This document shows, one piece after another, positions 1 to 7,839 of a stretch of 64,000 bases of DNA. Below the pieces are notes generated by a model. It did no database searches and was not told the origin of the DNA. It saw nothing but the letters and a program-made list of their open reading frames with translations. A program made the position numbers and the translations under genes. Source of the DNA: Actinomycetospora termitidis (lineage in GTDB: Bacteria; Actinomycetota; Actinomycetes; Mycobacteriales; Pseudonocardiaceae); assembly GCF_030286555.1 (NCBI RefSeq), contig NZ_JASVWF010000011.1, positions 1 through 64,000 of the forward strand, written 5' to 3'. Each line of letters begins with the position of its first letter. The stretch's first letter is position 1.

Positions 1-125
1 CTCAGACTCGGCACGCCCCACGGGGAGAAGAAAGACCAGCGCGAAGCGCCGCCGCGACAGCGGCGCCCGAAAAGGGCCCGAAGGGCCCCCGGGCCGCCCG
101 GCCCTGAGGAGCCCCCAGCAGGACG
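1..125. repeat. Partial copy of dispersed intergenic repeat (right-hand part)
   Basis: The first bases match the right-hand arm of the repeat found again near 1743, 3652, 8236 and 13841 (CTCAGACTCG, GCCCCACGGGGAGAAG), followed by the shared GC-rich tail GGCCGCCCGGCCCTGAGGAG. The left-hand part lies outside the window, so the gene this copy serves is probably also outside, on the minus strand. Confidence 0.7.
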
Positions 126-368
126 CGGGCCGCCCGCGCCCGCCGGCGTCCCCCACCCCCGGTGGGGCGGGCGGGTGGGAAGAGCACCCGCCGGCCAAGC
201 TCGCCCGCCGGCCCCGAGGCACGCCCGCGGCCCGCGCCGGCCACCTGCCCACCGGCGGGCGGGTGCTCGAGGTGCACCGGTCGGCGCGGGCCGCGGGCGC
301 CGACCGCGAAGCGGGCGGGTGGGCGTGGGTCAGCTGCGCACCGGGGCGCCTACCCTGACCGACGGCGA
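126..368. other. Non-coding GC-rich spacer
   Basis: About 240 bases between the partial repeat and the hairpin downstream of the DUF4192 gene. I see no reading frame here with convincing start, ribosome binding site or composition. Confidence 0.4.
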
Positions 369-413
369 GGGCCCGCCACCCGGAGTGTGTCGAGCACTCC
401 GGGCGGCGGGCCC
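369..413 (-). terminator. Long hairpin downstream of the DUF4192 gene
   Basis: A near-perfect 19-base stem (GGGCCCGCC-x-CCGGAGTG pairing with CACTCCGG-x-GGCGGGCCC) encloses a 7-base loop 14 bases after the stop codon of the minus-strand gene ending at 427. On the plus strand it is followed by TTGTTCT. On the minus strand there is no T tract, so termination there would rest on hairpin strength, as is common in GC-rich actinomycetes. Confidence 0.6.
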
Positions 414-426
414 TTGTTCTGTCGGG

Positions 427-1482
427 TCAGAAGTCGACCGTGGCGGCGGTCTCGGTGGCGGCGTTGACCGCGAACGTTCGCAGGATTTCCGGGTCCATGC
501 CGTGCTCGATCGCCTGGGTGAGCAGCAGGCTCAGGGTGTGCTCGGGGTCGGCGGACCGGGCCCGGTGCAGCGCGGCCGACATCACCGGCCCGCCGCCGGT
601 GCACATGGCGGCGAAGGCGGCCAGGGTGGCGGGCTCGGCGACCTCGGGGGCCGGGGCGGCGCGGGTGAGCAGCTGCCACAACGTCACGGCGTGCCCCGGG
701 TCCACCGTGTCGTCGCAGCCGACCACGAAGCCCAGGGCGACGTCGCGCACGCGCGGGTCGATCAGGGACGCGACCATGGCCATCAGGTCCGGCTCGGCGA
801 CCGGCTCGCCCCGCCCGGTCCGCGCGCAGGCGGCGCGCAGCGCGTCGAGGTCCTCCCGCGCGGCGCGGTTGGCGCCGTGCCCGGCGCGGCGGGCCACCGA
901 CGCCGCGAGGGCGTCGTCCAACACCTGGCGGCGTGCCGGGCCCGTGGCGGCCGCGTCCGGGTCGATCGCGGCGGTGGCGTCGTCGCGGTCGAGGTACATG
1001 CGCCGCCCGCTGATCGCGCGGTGGGCGGCGACCTCGGTGCCGGTCGGGTCGGGCAGCGTCCCGGCGCAGCACCCCGCGTAGCACGCCCACGCGGCGCCCG
1101 GGCGGATCGCGGGCGCCCACATCGGCTCGATGACCTCGGTGCCGGTGGCGCGGATGGTGCTGGTCAGCCGGTCGATCATCCACGTGTGCGGCAGGTCGAT
1201 GCCCTCGAGGTGGCCGCCGACGACCGCGATGTGCACCGCGTCCGGGCGCCGGGCGCCGATCTGGCCGTGCGCGTAGCGCAGCAACTCCCACTCCCCCTCC
1301 CGGTCGACGGGCAGGTCGAAGCGGATGGTCACGTCGACGCGGCGGCGACCGGTCTCGCCCTTGAGACAGATCACCACCAGCGACTCGGCGGGAGTGAACC
1401 CGAACAGCGCGGGCAGTGAGGCCAGCAGCGTCTCCGGCCGGTTGATCCGGACGACGGTCTGCGGGGCGGCTTCCTGGGTCAT
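427..1482 (-). CDS. DUF4192 domain-containing protein
   Basis: A 351-residue soluble protein. The N-terminus (INRPETLLASLPALFGFTPA, then ESLVVI) has the typical opening of DUF4192, a family restricted to actinobacteria whose function is unknown. The remainder is an alanine-rich mixed fold without signal peptide or membrane segment, and the length is usual for the family. The ATG at 1482 is preceded by GACGGAG at proper spacing. That Shine-Dalgarno lies in one arm of an inverted repeat, and a copy of the dispersed intergenic repeat starts about 60 bases further upstream. A strong hairpin follows the stop codon. It appears to be a single-gene transcription unit. Confidence 0.85.
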   Translation of the reverse strand: MTQEAAPQTVVRINRPETLLASLPALFGFTPAESLVVICLKGETGRRRVDVTIRFDLPVDREGEWELLRYAHGQIGARRPDAVHIAVVGGHLEGIDLPHTWMIDRLTSTIRATGTEVIEPMWAPAIRPGAAWACYAGCCAGTLPDPTGTEVAAHRAISGRRMYLDRDDATAAIDPDAAATGPARRQVLDDALAASVARRAGHGANRAAREDLDALRAACARTGRGEPVAEPDLMAMVASLIDPRVRDVALGFVVGCDDTVDPGHAVTLWQLLTRAAPAPEVAEPATLAAFAAMCTGGGPVMSAALHRARSADPEHTLSLLLTQAIEHGMDPEILRTFAVNAATETAATVDF

Positions 1483-1488
1483 GGTTGT

Positions 1489-1516
1489 TCTCCGTCTCGT
1501 GCGAGAGGTGAGACGG
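1489..1516 (-). promoter_or_regulatory. Leader hairpin overlapping the Shine-Dalgarno of the DUF4192 gene
   Basis: On the minus strand CCGTCTC (1510-1516) can pair with GAGACGG (1492-1498), and the latter contains most of the GACGGAG ribosome binding site. Formation of the stem would hide the site. A similar arrangement occurs before the genes starting at 3393 and 13588, which argues against coincidence. Confidence 0.45.
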
Positions 1517-1544
1517 GGCTCCGGAGCGGGCGGCGCACCTGGCT

Positions 1545-1850
1545 GGTCCGGCGCCCATTTCCTTCACCCCGTGGGGCGAGGAGTCGAAGCGAGAAACCGG
1601 GCGGGGGTGACCGCAGGTCACCGGCGGGGGTTCCGGCTCGCCCGGACGACGTGACCCCGACGTCCAGCCCGAGGAACGAGGGCTCGGGGTCACTCGTCCG
1701 GGCTGGGCCGGGTTCATCGCCGGCGCAGCCCCCGCCCGGGTTCTCAGACTCGGACGCCCCACGGGGAGAAGGAATCAACAAGGACGCGCCGCGCAGCGGC
1801 GTCCGAGAAGACGCCGAAGGCGGCCCCGGCCGCCCGGCCCTGAGGAGCCC
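1545..1850. repeat. Dispersed intergenic repeat, copy A
   Basis: This stretch has the conserved blocks of the family: a left arm with CATTTCCTTCACCCCGTGGG and GGAGTCG, a GGCGGGGGTTCCGGCTCGCC block, a GAGGGCTCGGGGTCACTC hairpin block with GGGTTCATCG, a right arm CTCAGACTCGGACGCCCCAC with GGGGAGAAGGAA, then CGCGCCGCGCAGCGGCGTCC and GGCCGCCCGGCCCTGAGG. The two arms are inverted relative to each other (GCCCCGTGGGGC core). On the minus strand a frame starting at 1717 reads MNPAQPGRVTPSPRSSG but here lacks the stop seen in copies B and D. Confidence 0.8.
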
Positions 1851-1936
1851 TGAGCACCCGGCGCCTGCCCGCACCCGCTGGTGCCGGCGTCCCGTCTCGC
1901 GCCGCTGACCCGTCCGGGGGTCAGGGCCGGTGGGGG

Positions 1937-2278
1937 TCAGGGCCGGTGGGGGTCGGTGGCCCGGGCGAAGAGCTGGTCGACGTAGGCGACTGCCCACGGC
2001 GCCGCCCCGCCCAGGGTCGCGGTCGCTGCAGTGCCGGTCACTGCTGTGCCGGTCACTGCTGGGCCGGTCACTGCTGGGCCGGTCACTGCGGGTTCGGCGG
2101 CGGGCAGCACCGCGAGTGCACGGGCAGCGAGCGTGTCGCGGCCGGCGAGCCGGACCAGGTCGCCGCGGGCGTGGGGGTCGCCGTCGAGCGCGGCGGCGAA
2201 GAGCTCGGTGACCACGTCGCGCGGCGGGCTCGCCGCAGTGATCCGGTTCGCCCGGCTGGGTGGGGTGTCGGGGTTCAT
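1937..2278 (-). CDS. Hypothetical protein with tandem VTG repeats
   Basis: A 113-residue protein starting MNPDTPPSR. It follows the sigma-factor gene after 62 bases on the same strand, so the two are probably co-transcribed. The first 60 residues look like a helical domain (DVVTELFAAALDGDPHARGD). The middle has four tandem VTG(P/T)A units encoded by 15-base repeats at about 2032-2095, and the end (WAVAYVDQLFARATDP) is helical. I recognise no family. Its place behind a sigma factor makes an anti-sigma or accessory role imaginable, but there is no zinc motif or membrane segment to support it. Confidence 0.65.
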   Translation of the reverse strand: MNPDTPPSRANRITAASPPRDVVTELFAAALDGDPHARGDLVRLAGRDTLAARALAVLPAAEPAVTGPAVTGPAVTGTAVTGTAATATLGGAAPWAVAYVDQLFARATDPHRP

Positions 2279-2340
2279 GTCTCCCCCGGCGTCCGAGAGG
2301 CCGCTGCGGATCCGGGGTCGGGGGTGATCCTCGACCGGAT

Positions 2341-3393
2341 TCACCCGGTCGGCCCCCGGCGGACCCGCGTCGAGACGGCGGCGGGGCCGTGGCCCTGCAG
2401 GCGTCGCAGGTTGGCCCGGGCGCGTTCCCAGCGTTCCCGCATGCTGTCCGGGCTGACCCCGGCGCGAGCGGCGGCGGCGCTGACCGACAGGCCCTCGAGG
2501 TCGATGGCGGTCACGGCCTCGCGCTGCCCGACGGTGAGCTGGGCCAGCGCCGCCTCGAACGAGGCGGCGGCGTCGTCGCGTTGCCCGGCGGTGAGCTGGG
2601 CCAGCGCTTCGTCGAGCTGGGGCGGCTGCGGAGGCGGGCTCGGCTCGGCGGGGACGGCGGGGGTACCGGGTCGACCTGTCGTGTCCGGGGCTCCGCCACG
2701 CCGGGTCTGGGGTCGGGGCCGGCCGTGGGCGAGAGCGGCGCGCAACGCGGCCCGGGCGCGGGCCGCGCGGGACTTCACCGTGCTCGGGGACAGCCTCAGG
2801 CGCGCGGCAACGTCGTCGACGCTGAGGTCGAGCACGGTGGTCAGCCACAGCACCTCGCGGTGCTCGGCGGTCAGCCACGACCAGGCGTGCGGCAGACCCG
2901 CCCGCGCCACCGCGACCGCCTCGGCCGAGGTGTCGGCGGCCGCCCCGGGACCGAGATCGGTGAGGTCGGTGAGGGTGTCTGGCGCGGTGGTGGCGCTGCG
3001 GCGTTCGTGGCGGGCGACGTCGAGCGCGCGGTGGCGGGCGATGCGGGAGAGCCACCCGCTGACGCTGCCTTCCTCACGGAAGGTGTCGGCCTTGGCCAGA
3101 ACGGTCGCCCAGGTGTCCTGGACCACGGCATCGGCGTCGATGCCGGGCACGGTGCGGGCCACGAGGGCGAGCAGGCGGCGGTGGTGGCGGGTGACCAGCT
3201 CGCTCAGCGCGGTGCGGTCACCGGTGAGGTAGCGGGTCAACAGCGCCCGGTCATGCCGGTCGGCGGTGCTCTCCTCGTCGTCCCCGCTGGCCCGGGCGCT
3301 GGCATCAGTGCTGGTTCCGGTGTAGATCCCGGTGCTGGTCCCGGTGTCGGTCCGGTCGTCGGCTCCGTGGCTGGGCGCGGGGTGGTGCGGCAT
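2341..3393 (-). CDS. ECF-like RNA polymerase sigma factor with an extra region-4-like domain
   Basis: A 350-residue protein. After a low-complexity Thr/Ser/Asp-rich N-terminus of about 45 residues it has a sigma region 2 (LLTRYLTGDRTALSELV to VSGWLSRIARHRALDVARH) and a region 4 helix-turn-helix (LTAEHREVLWLTTVLDLSVD, LSPSTVKSRAARARAAL). After a Pro-rich linker comes a second region-4-like segment (QLTVGQREAVTAIDLEGLSV, GVSPDSMRERWERARANLRR). Ordinary ECF factors have one region 4 and about 180-200 residues, so this protein is unusually long. The linker also repeats ALAQLT-x-GQR. The ATG at 3393 has a GACGGAG Shine-Dalgarno that can be sequestered by an upstream arm. Confidence 0.8.
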   Translation of the reverse strand: MPHHPAPSHGADDRTDTGTSTGIYTGTSTDASARASGDDEESTADRHDRALLTRYLTGDRTALSELVTRHHRRLLALVARTVPGIDADAVVQDTWATVLAKADTFREEGSVSGWLSRIARHRALDVARHERRSATTAPDTLTDLTDLGPGAAADTSAEAVAVARAGLPHAWSWLTAEHREVLWLTTVLDLSVDDVAARLRLSPSTVKSRAARARAALRAALAHGRPRPQTRRGGAPDTTGRPGTPAVPAEPSPPPQPPQLDEALAQLTAGQRDDAAASFEAALAQLTVGQREAVTAIDLEGLSVSAAAARAGVSPDSMRERWERARANLRRLQGHGPAAVSTRVRRGPTG

Positions 3394-3399
3394 CGCGGG

Positions 3400-3423
3400 A
3401 CTCCGTCTCGCCGGGCGGGACGG
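3400..3423 (-). promoter_or_regulatory. Leader hairpin overlapping the Shine-Dalgarno of the sigma-factor gene
   Basis: On the minus strand CCGTCCC (3417-3423) faces GAGACGG (3403-3409), pairing at six of seven positions or seven with a G-U pair. The right-hand arm is part of the ribosome binding site GACGGAG. The layout matches that before the DUF4192 gene. Confidence 0.4.
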
Positions 3424-3454
3424 GGCGCAGGAGCGAGCTCGGTCCGGTTGGTGG

Positions 3455-3762
3455 TCCGGCGGCCATGTCCTTCGCCCCGTGGGGCGAGGAGTCGGAGCAG
3501 AGGGCGGCCGGGGTCGGTGGCCGCAGGCCACGGGCGGGGGTTCCGGCTCTCGCCGCGCGAGGTGGCCCCGGGTTCAGCCCGAGGGACGAGGGCTCGGGGT
3601 CACTCGGGCGGGCCGGGCCGGGTTCATCGGCCGCTCGCCGACCCCAGAGCCCTCAGACTCGGACGCCCCACGGGGAGAAGGAATCCAAGAAGAACGCGCC
3701 GCGCAGCGGCGTCCGAGAAGACGCCGAAGGCGGCCCCGGCCGGCCGGCCCTGAGGCGCCCCC
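3455..3762. repeat. Dispersed intergenic repeat, copy B
   Basis: Same block order as copy A: inverted arms at about 3464-3495 and 3652-3682 around a GGGCGGGGGTTCCGGCTC block and the GAGGGCTCGGGGTCACTC hairpin block. A complete minus-strand mini reading frame at 3627-3574 encodes MNPARPARVTPSPRPSG followed by a stop. The repeat lies between the sigma-factor gene and the end of the upstream four-gene block. Confidence 0.8.
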
Positions 3763-3775
3763 GCCAGCCGCGGCC

Positions 3776-4534
3776 TCACCGCTCGAGCTCGCCGCGCTCC
3801 CGCCCCGCCTGGCCTGCGAGCGGTGGGTGATCGAGGTCCTCGACGCGGTGGACGAGGACGGGCAGCCCGGCCCGTTGCGCGGCGGCGATCCCGGCGGCGG
3901 TCTCCCGGTCCTCGCCGACGACGCCGGGGCCCGGTTCGCCCGGCAGCGGGAACGCCACGATCACGTCGACGACATGCTCGCCGGCAGGGTCCGCGGGGCG
4001 CTCGCCCGCGTCGACGCCTGGGCTGGAGGGGTCGCTGAGGTGCTCGACCTCGAGGTGCAGGCGGGTGGCGGTGAGCTCGGCCCAGGCGTCGACCCCGACC
4101 AGGCGGCCGGTGTCGGGGTCGACGCGGGCGGCGTGGGCGATGCGGGCGAGGCGGTGCCCGCGCACGACGACGGCGATAGCGTCGCGGACCTCCACCGCCC
4201 GTTCCCGCGGCCACACCGCGGACCCGATGACCAGCACCCGCAGCACCGCGCCCGCCCCCGCCGCCGCCCCCGCCGACGCCGACGCCGCTGAGCGGTCGTC
4301 GGGCGTGTCGGGTGCGATGTCGGGGGTGACGTCGCGGTCGTGGGTGGGGTGCCGGGGTTCGCCGAGGGGCCCGAGCTCGGCGGCGCAGGTCTCGTCGACC
4401 CAGCGGGGTCCGTGGCCGGGGACCTCGGCGAGGCCCTGCCAGTCGCCGCGATCGATGACACGGCCGCAGTGGGTGCACCGCGACCAATGCAGCGCGACCA
4501 TCCACCCGGTCAACCGGCCCGCCGGGCGGGTCAT
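3776..4534 (-). CDS. Hypothetical protein with possible SLOG (DUF2493-like) domain
   Basis: A 252-residue protein, last gene of the WhiB block, starting 17 bases after the stop of the preceding gene. A short Cys-containing N-terminal stretch (CTHCGRVIDRGD, then a third Cys near residue 50) is followed by a low-complexity Asp/Ala linker. The second half begins LRVLVIGSAVWPRERAVEVR and ends in EDRETAAGIAAAQRAGLPVL. The RVLVIGS opening and the late alpha/beta pattern resemble SLOG-type nucleotide-binding proteins annotated DUF2493, but the second half of that motif is not clear. An in-frame ATG 12 residues downstream (MVALHWSRC) is an alternative start. Confidence 0.55.
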   Translation of the reverse strand: MTRPAGRLTGWMVALHWSRCTHCGRVIDRGDWQGLAEVPGHGPRWVDETCAAELGPLGEPRHPTHDRDVTPDIAPDTPDDRSAASASAGAAAGAGAVLRVLVIGSAVWPRERAVEVRDAIAVVVRGHRLARIAHAARVDPDTGRLVGVDAWAELTATRLHLEVEHLSDPSSPGVDAGERPADPAGEHVVDVIVAFPLPGEPGPGVVGEDRETAAGIAAAQRAGLPVLVHRVEDLDHPPLAGQAGRERGELER

Positions 4535-4551
4535 CGAACGGGCCGCGTCGT

Positions 4552-4911
4552 TCACGACGTACCCGACGTCCCCGAGGTCCCCGAGGTCCCGGCCCTCGCC
4601 GGCTCCGGTGCGGGGTGCGCGGCCGTCGCGCGGCGGGCGTGGGCGGCGGCGTCGCTGGTGATGGCCTCCAGGGCCAGCGCCCGGTCCCGCTGCCGACGCA
4701 GCAACACCACCTGGTCCGGCTCGTCGACCCCGGTGAGCTGCTGCTCGAGGCGTGCGACCAGGCCCGCGGCGAACCGGTCGAGGGCTTCGACCAGGCTCAG
4801 CCAGCCCGGCTGCCCGGCCACCCCGCCCGGCCGCGCGCGGGGTCGGCGGCCGGCGGTGGGTTCGGCGGCGCCTCGTGGGGCGGGGATGCTGACCTCGGGG
4901 TAGGTCGCCAT
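4552..4911 (-). CDS. Hypothetical protein with C-terminal GTS repeats
   Basis: A 119-residue protein starting MATYPEVSIPAPRG. The start at 4911 has an excellent Shine-Dalgarno (GGAAGGAG, 9 bases). An alternative ATG at 4950 overlaps the stop of the upstream gene as ATGA and would add 13 residues, so translational coupling may favour it. The centre (WLSLVEALDRFAAGLVARLE, VVLLRRQRDRALALEAI) is amphipathic and probably coiled coil. The protein ends in four tandem GTS units encoded by 9-base repeats. No family is recognised. Confidence 0.65.
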   Translation of the reverse strand: MATYPEVSIPAPRGAAEPTAGRRPRARPGGVAGQPGWLSLVEALDRFAAGLVARLEQQLTGVDEPDQVVLLRRQRDRALALEAITSDAAAHARRATAAHPAPEPARAGTSGTSGTSGTS

Positions 4912-4946
4912 CGCCGTGGTCTCCTTCCCGCCGTCGGGTCGGGTGG

Positions 4947-5084
4947 TCATCGCTGTCGGTATCGGGCGCGGCCCTGCCAGGCCTGGCGGGCGTCGTGACG
5001 GCCACGAGAGAACTCCGCCACCCGCCGCCCGATCGGGACACCCGCGAGCAGCCCGAGGACGAGCCCGACGATCAGCATGCTCAT
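4947..5084 (-). CDS. Small single-pass membrane protein
   Basis: A 45-residue protein, MSMLIVGLVLGLLAGVPIGR followed by a basic tail (RRVAEFSRGRHDARQAWQGR). One N-terminal hydrophobic segment with positive residues after it predicts an inner-membrane anchor with a cytoplasmic tail. Its ATG overlaps the stop of the WhiB-type gene (ATGA at 5081-5084), and its own stop overlaps a possible start of the next gene, so it is firmly part of this block. Function unknown. Confidence 0.65.
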   Translation of the reverse strand: MSMLIVGLVLGLLAGVPIGRRVAEFSRGRHDARQAWQGRARYRQR

Positions 5085-6298
5085 CGGGGCCCCCTGATGC
5101 TGGTCACCCGCGACGGGATTCCCTGCTGGTGACACGCCACCCAGTGCGCGACATCCTGCGAGCGCAGCCCGAACCGGCGCGCGGTCTGCCCGCGGGTCGC
5201 CCGCCCCGACTCGACCAGCGCCACCGCGGCCACGCGAAGCTCCGCCTCGATGGTCGGGGTGTCGCGTTCACCGGTGGCCAGCGCGAGCACCCGGCCGGGG
5301 TCGACGTCGACCTCCGCCGGGTCGCCGGCGGTACGGCGCTGCGCGGTGAGGACCGCGGCGATGGTGGCCGCGAGCTCGCCCGACGGCGGGTCCGGGGGAC
5401 CAGCGGATGCGACCGGATCGGGGGGACGGGCGGAAGGGGCCGGGGCTGGGGCCGCGAGGTCGTCGGCCGCCTCCTCACCCGGCCCGGCCACCGCGGCGCT
5501 CCCGACGGCGGGCCGCCCGGGGCGCAGCGCGGTGACCGTGGCCGTCACGGCCGCAACCTCGTCGCGTCGACGGGCCGGGCTGGCAGCTCGCGGCGACGGG
5601 ACCAGATGGTCGGGGTTCGCAGCTGCGGCCGTGGTACTCACGGCCCGCCGCCCGGCCTTCGCGGTAGTCGTGCTCGCGCTGCTGGTCGCGCCGGTGGCTG
5701 GGGTGCGGCGGGCGCGGTCGGGGAAGGTGGAGCGGGGTCCCTGGCGCATCACCCGCGCCGGCCGGGGCTCGGTGGGCAGTCGCGCCGCCATCCCGTCGAC
5801 GGCCGCCCGCCCGCGGGGCACCGGCGTCGACTCCCGCCGCGACGCCCCGCTGCCTCGCTCGCGGCTCTGCTCGAGGGTCACCAGCTCCGACTCCGGCACC
5901 GACTCCGGCTCTGGTGCGGGGGCGAGGGTGGGGGCGAGGGTCTGGCGTTGCTTGCGGGTGCCGACGCCGCCCCAGACCCCGAAGCGTTCGTCGTGGGCGA
6001 TCGCGTCGGTGAGGCACTGCTCGCGGACGGGGCAGCGGCGGCAGACCTGCTTGGCCTCGGCCGGTGAGCCGCCCTTCTCGGGGAAGAACGCTTCGGGGTC
6101 GGCCTGGGCGCACAGCGCGTCGCGGTGCCAGGCGGGGGTCTCGCCGGCGGCGACGGCGAGCGCGGCGTAGAGCTCGCCGGGCACGAGGACCTCGCGGGCG
6201 TCGGCGGCGCCGCCGGCGGCGGTGACCTTGGGGCTGCTGGTGGCGTCGTCGAGGCTGGTGGTGTCGTCGAGGCTGCTCGGGGCGGGCTGGGTGCTCAT
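5081..6298 (-). CDS. WhiB-family [4Fe-4S] regulator with long C-terminal extension
   Basis: A 405-residue protein. Residues about 55-115 form a WhiB domain: Cys63, Cys86, Cys89 and Cys95 in C-x22-C-x2-C-x5-C spacing, then the GVWGG turn and a basic RKQR segment. WhiB proteins are usually about 80-130 residues and act with sigma factors in actinobacteria. Here about 290 residues follow, mostly Pro/Ala/Arg-rich and disordered, ending in a compact segment (TIEAELRVAAVALVESGRAT, GQTARRFGLRSQDVAHWV) that reads like a helix-turn-helix. It heads a block of four overlapping minus-strand genes. The start at 6298 is taken as the first ATG before the domain. Confidence 0.85.
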   Translation of the reverse strand: MSTQPAPSSLDDTTSLDDATSSPKVTAAGGAADAREVLVPGELYAALAVAAGETPAWHRDALCAQADPEAFFPEKGGSPAEAKQVCRRCPVREQCLTDAIAHDERFGVWGGVGTRKQRQTLAPTLAPAPEPESVPESELVTLEQSRERGSGASRRESTPVPRGRAAVDGMAARLPTEPRPARVMRQGPRSTFPDRARRTPATGATSSASTTTAKAGRRAVSTTAAAANPDHLVPSPRAASPARRRDEVAAVTATVTALRPGRPAVGSAAVAGPGEEAADDLAAPAPAPSARPPDPVASAGPPDPPSGELAATIAAVLTAQRRTAGDPAEVDVDPGRVLALATGERDTPTIEAELRVAAVALVESGRATRGQTARRFGLRSQDVAHWVACHQQGIPSRVTSIRGPR

Positions 6299-6324
6299 CG
6301 GGGTCTCCTGATCGGGTCGGCTGC

Positions 6325-6828
6325 TCAGGGGTGGGCGTGTGCGGGGGTGGTGGCCCGGCGGTGGGGGTCGCGCAGCTCGGCCAGGCGGCGCTGCCAGGGG
6401 CCGCCGACGGCGCGGTCGAGCTCGGCGAGGACGGCGGCGGGGTCGCGGCCGGCGGTGATCTGCGCGGCGGCGAACTCGAGGTTGGTGATGACGTCGTCGG
6501 CGAGCAGCAGGGCGCGGCCGGCGTGGTCGGCTCCGCTGTCGTACTCGCCGAGGTCGGGGTCGATGACGATACGGTCGCCGTCGTATTCGCCGGTGGGGGC
6601 GACGACGATCTCGAAGACCGCGGTCGGGTCGAGGTCACGCAGCCGGTTCGCGAGCTGGTCGGCGATGACGAGGTCCTGGTGGTGTCCGTAGACCTCACCA
6701 ATTCGCAGCGCCGTATCGGTTTCGCCGAATCGACGCCGGAACCCCTGCTCACGCAATTCGTCGGACAGGACGGGCTGGGCGTGGGCGCCGAATCGGTGGA
6801 ACACGATGGACACGGGTACGGCGGACAT
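6325..6828 (-). CDS. Hypothetical protein
   Basis: A 167-residue soluble acidic protein, MSAVPVSIVFHRFGAHAQPV. The composition is normal for a globular protein (GEVYGHHQDLVIADQLANRL, FEIVVAPTGEYDGDRIVIDP), with no signal peptide, membrane segment or metal motif. The ATG at 6828 has GGGGAGAG upstream. It lies 26 bases before the WhiB-type gene on the same strand and may belong to the same transcript. I recognise no family. Confidence 0.65.
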   Translation of the reverse strand: MSAVPVSIVFHRFGAHAQPVLSDELREQGFRRRFGETDTALRIGEVYGHHQDLVIADQLANRLRDLDPTAVFEIVVAPTGEYDGDRIVIDPDLGEYDSGADHAGRALLLADDVITNLEFAAAQITAGRDPAAVLAELDRAVGGPWQRRLAELRDPHRRATTPAHAHP

Positions 6829-6903
6829 AGCTCTCCCCTTCGAGGAATGGCAGAAATCGCGCAGTGGCGGGCGACGCGGCCGGGGCGGCGTGCGTGGTGG
6901 CGC

Positions 6904-7839
6904 TCAGGCGGCGACGGGGTGGCCGGTGTTCTCCGCTGAGCGGGCGGCCTGGGCTGCCTGGGTGGCGGCGGTGATGCGGGCGGAGAGCCCCGCCGCGCCG
7001 AGGCGGTCGAGCAGGTCGCGGGCGTCTTCGCCGTCGCGCTCGGAGAACATGACCACGGCGCCGGGGAGGGTCTCGGCGAGCTTCGCCGCGCAGGCCCGTC
7101 CGGGGCCGTCAGCGTCGCCGATCACCACGACCTGGTCGTGCCCGCCCAGGACGGTGGCCAGGCGCTCGCAGGGCGGGGCGCCGGCGCCGCCGGCCCAGGT
7201 GGTGGCGTACCACCCGGCGCGGTTGAGGGCGTCGACCGAGGACTCGGACTCGACCACGAGCACGGTCTCACCCGCCCCGACCGCCATCGCCAGGTCGTTC
7301 TCACGGTAGAGCGGCAGGTCAGCGATCCGGGTGCCGAGCAGCCCGGGCACCCACTCGCCCTGCGGGTTGACCGCGTGCCACTCCACGGCCTTCTCTCCGG
7401 TGACGGGGTGGCGCAGCCGCTCGAGGCAGAACCGGGGCCCGTAGGAGTGGAACGCCTCGTGGCGCAACCCCCGGGCCCGCGGGTGCGCGGTCACCTTCGG
7501 CGCCGGGAACCCCACCTGCAGCCGCCGGGTCCGGATCCAGGCCTGCGCGGACAGGCGCGGCGGGCGGGTCAGGTGGTCCAGGGTCATCCCCAGGCCGTGG
7601 CAGACCTCCTTGGTGGTGCAGCCGGCGTGGCAGTGCACCCACACCCCGCCGTCATCGCGTACCCCGACGCCGAGGCTGGGCGCGTGGGCGCCGGTGCGGG
7701 CATGCGCCGGGCACTGCCACTTCCCCGACGGACCCTCCGGCAACGCCGAACCCAGCGCGATGAGCAGCTTCGCCACCCACCGCACAGCCTCATTCCCGGC
7801 GCCGTTCGGAGCCGCTGAATCGGTGCTCGCTCCGGTCAT
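6904..7839 (-). CDS. DNA primase-like protein: CHC2-type zinc finger plus Toprim domain
   Basis: A 311-residue protein. Residues about 35-85 carry a zinc-binding module (WQCPAHARTGAHAPSLGV, then VWVHCHAGCTTKEV) like the CHC2 finger of bacterial, plasmid and phage primases. A Toprim domain follows: the glutamate strand ETVLVVESESSVDALNRAGW, then QVVVIGDADGPGRACAAKL with the DxD motif. The helicase-like C-terminal part of DnaG is absent, as in many plasmid or phage primase-like proteins. The ATG at 7839 has GAGGAGG eight bases upstream. An earlier ATG would extend a poorly conserved leader. It probably serves replication or conjugative transfer of the element. Confidence 0.8.
   Translation of the reverse strand: MTGASTDSAAPNGAGNEAVRWVAKLLIALGSALPEGPSGKWQCPAHARTGAHAPSLGVGVRDDGGVWVHCHAGCTTKEVCHGLGMTLDHLTRPPRLSAQAWIRTRRLQVGFPAPKVTAHPRARGLRHEAFHSYGPRFCLERLRHPVTGEKAVEWHAVNPQGEWVPGLLGTRIADLPLYRENDLAMAVGAGETVLVVESESSVDALNRAGWYATTWAGGAGAPPCERLATVLGGHDQVVVIGDADGPGRACAAKLAETLPGAVVMFSERDGEDARDLLDRLGAAGLSARITAATQAAQAARSAENTGHPVAA

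Noticed and set aside
2032-2095. Tandem 15-base units as a possible CRISPR array
   Set aside because: Units are contiguous without spacers and encode in-frame VTG repeats inside a gene. No CRISPR array was found in the window.
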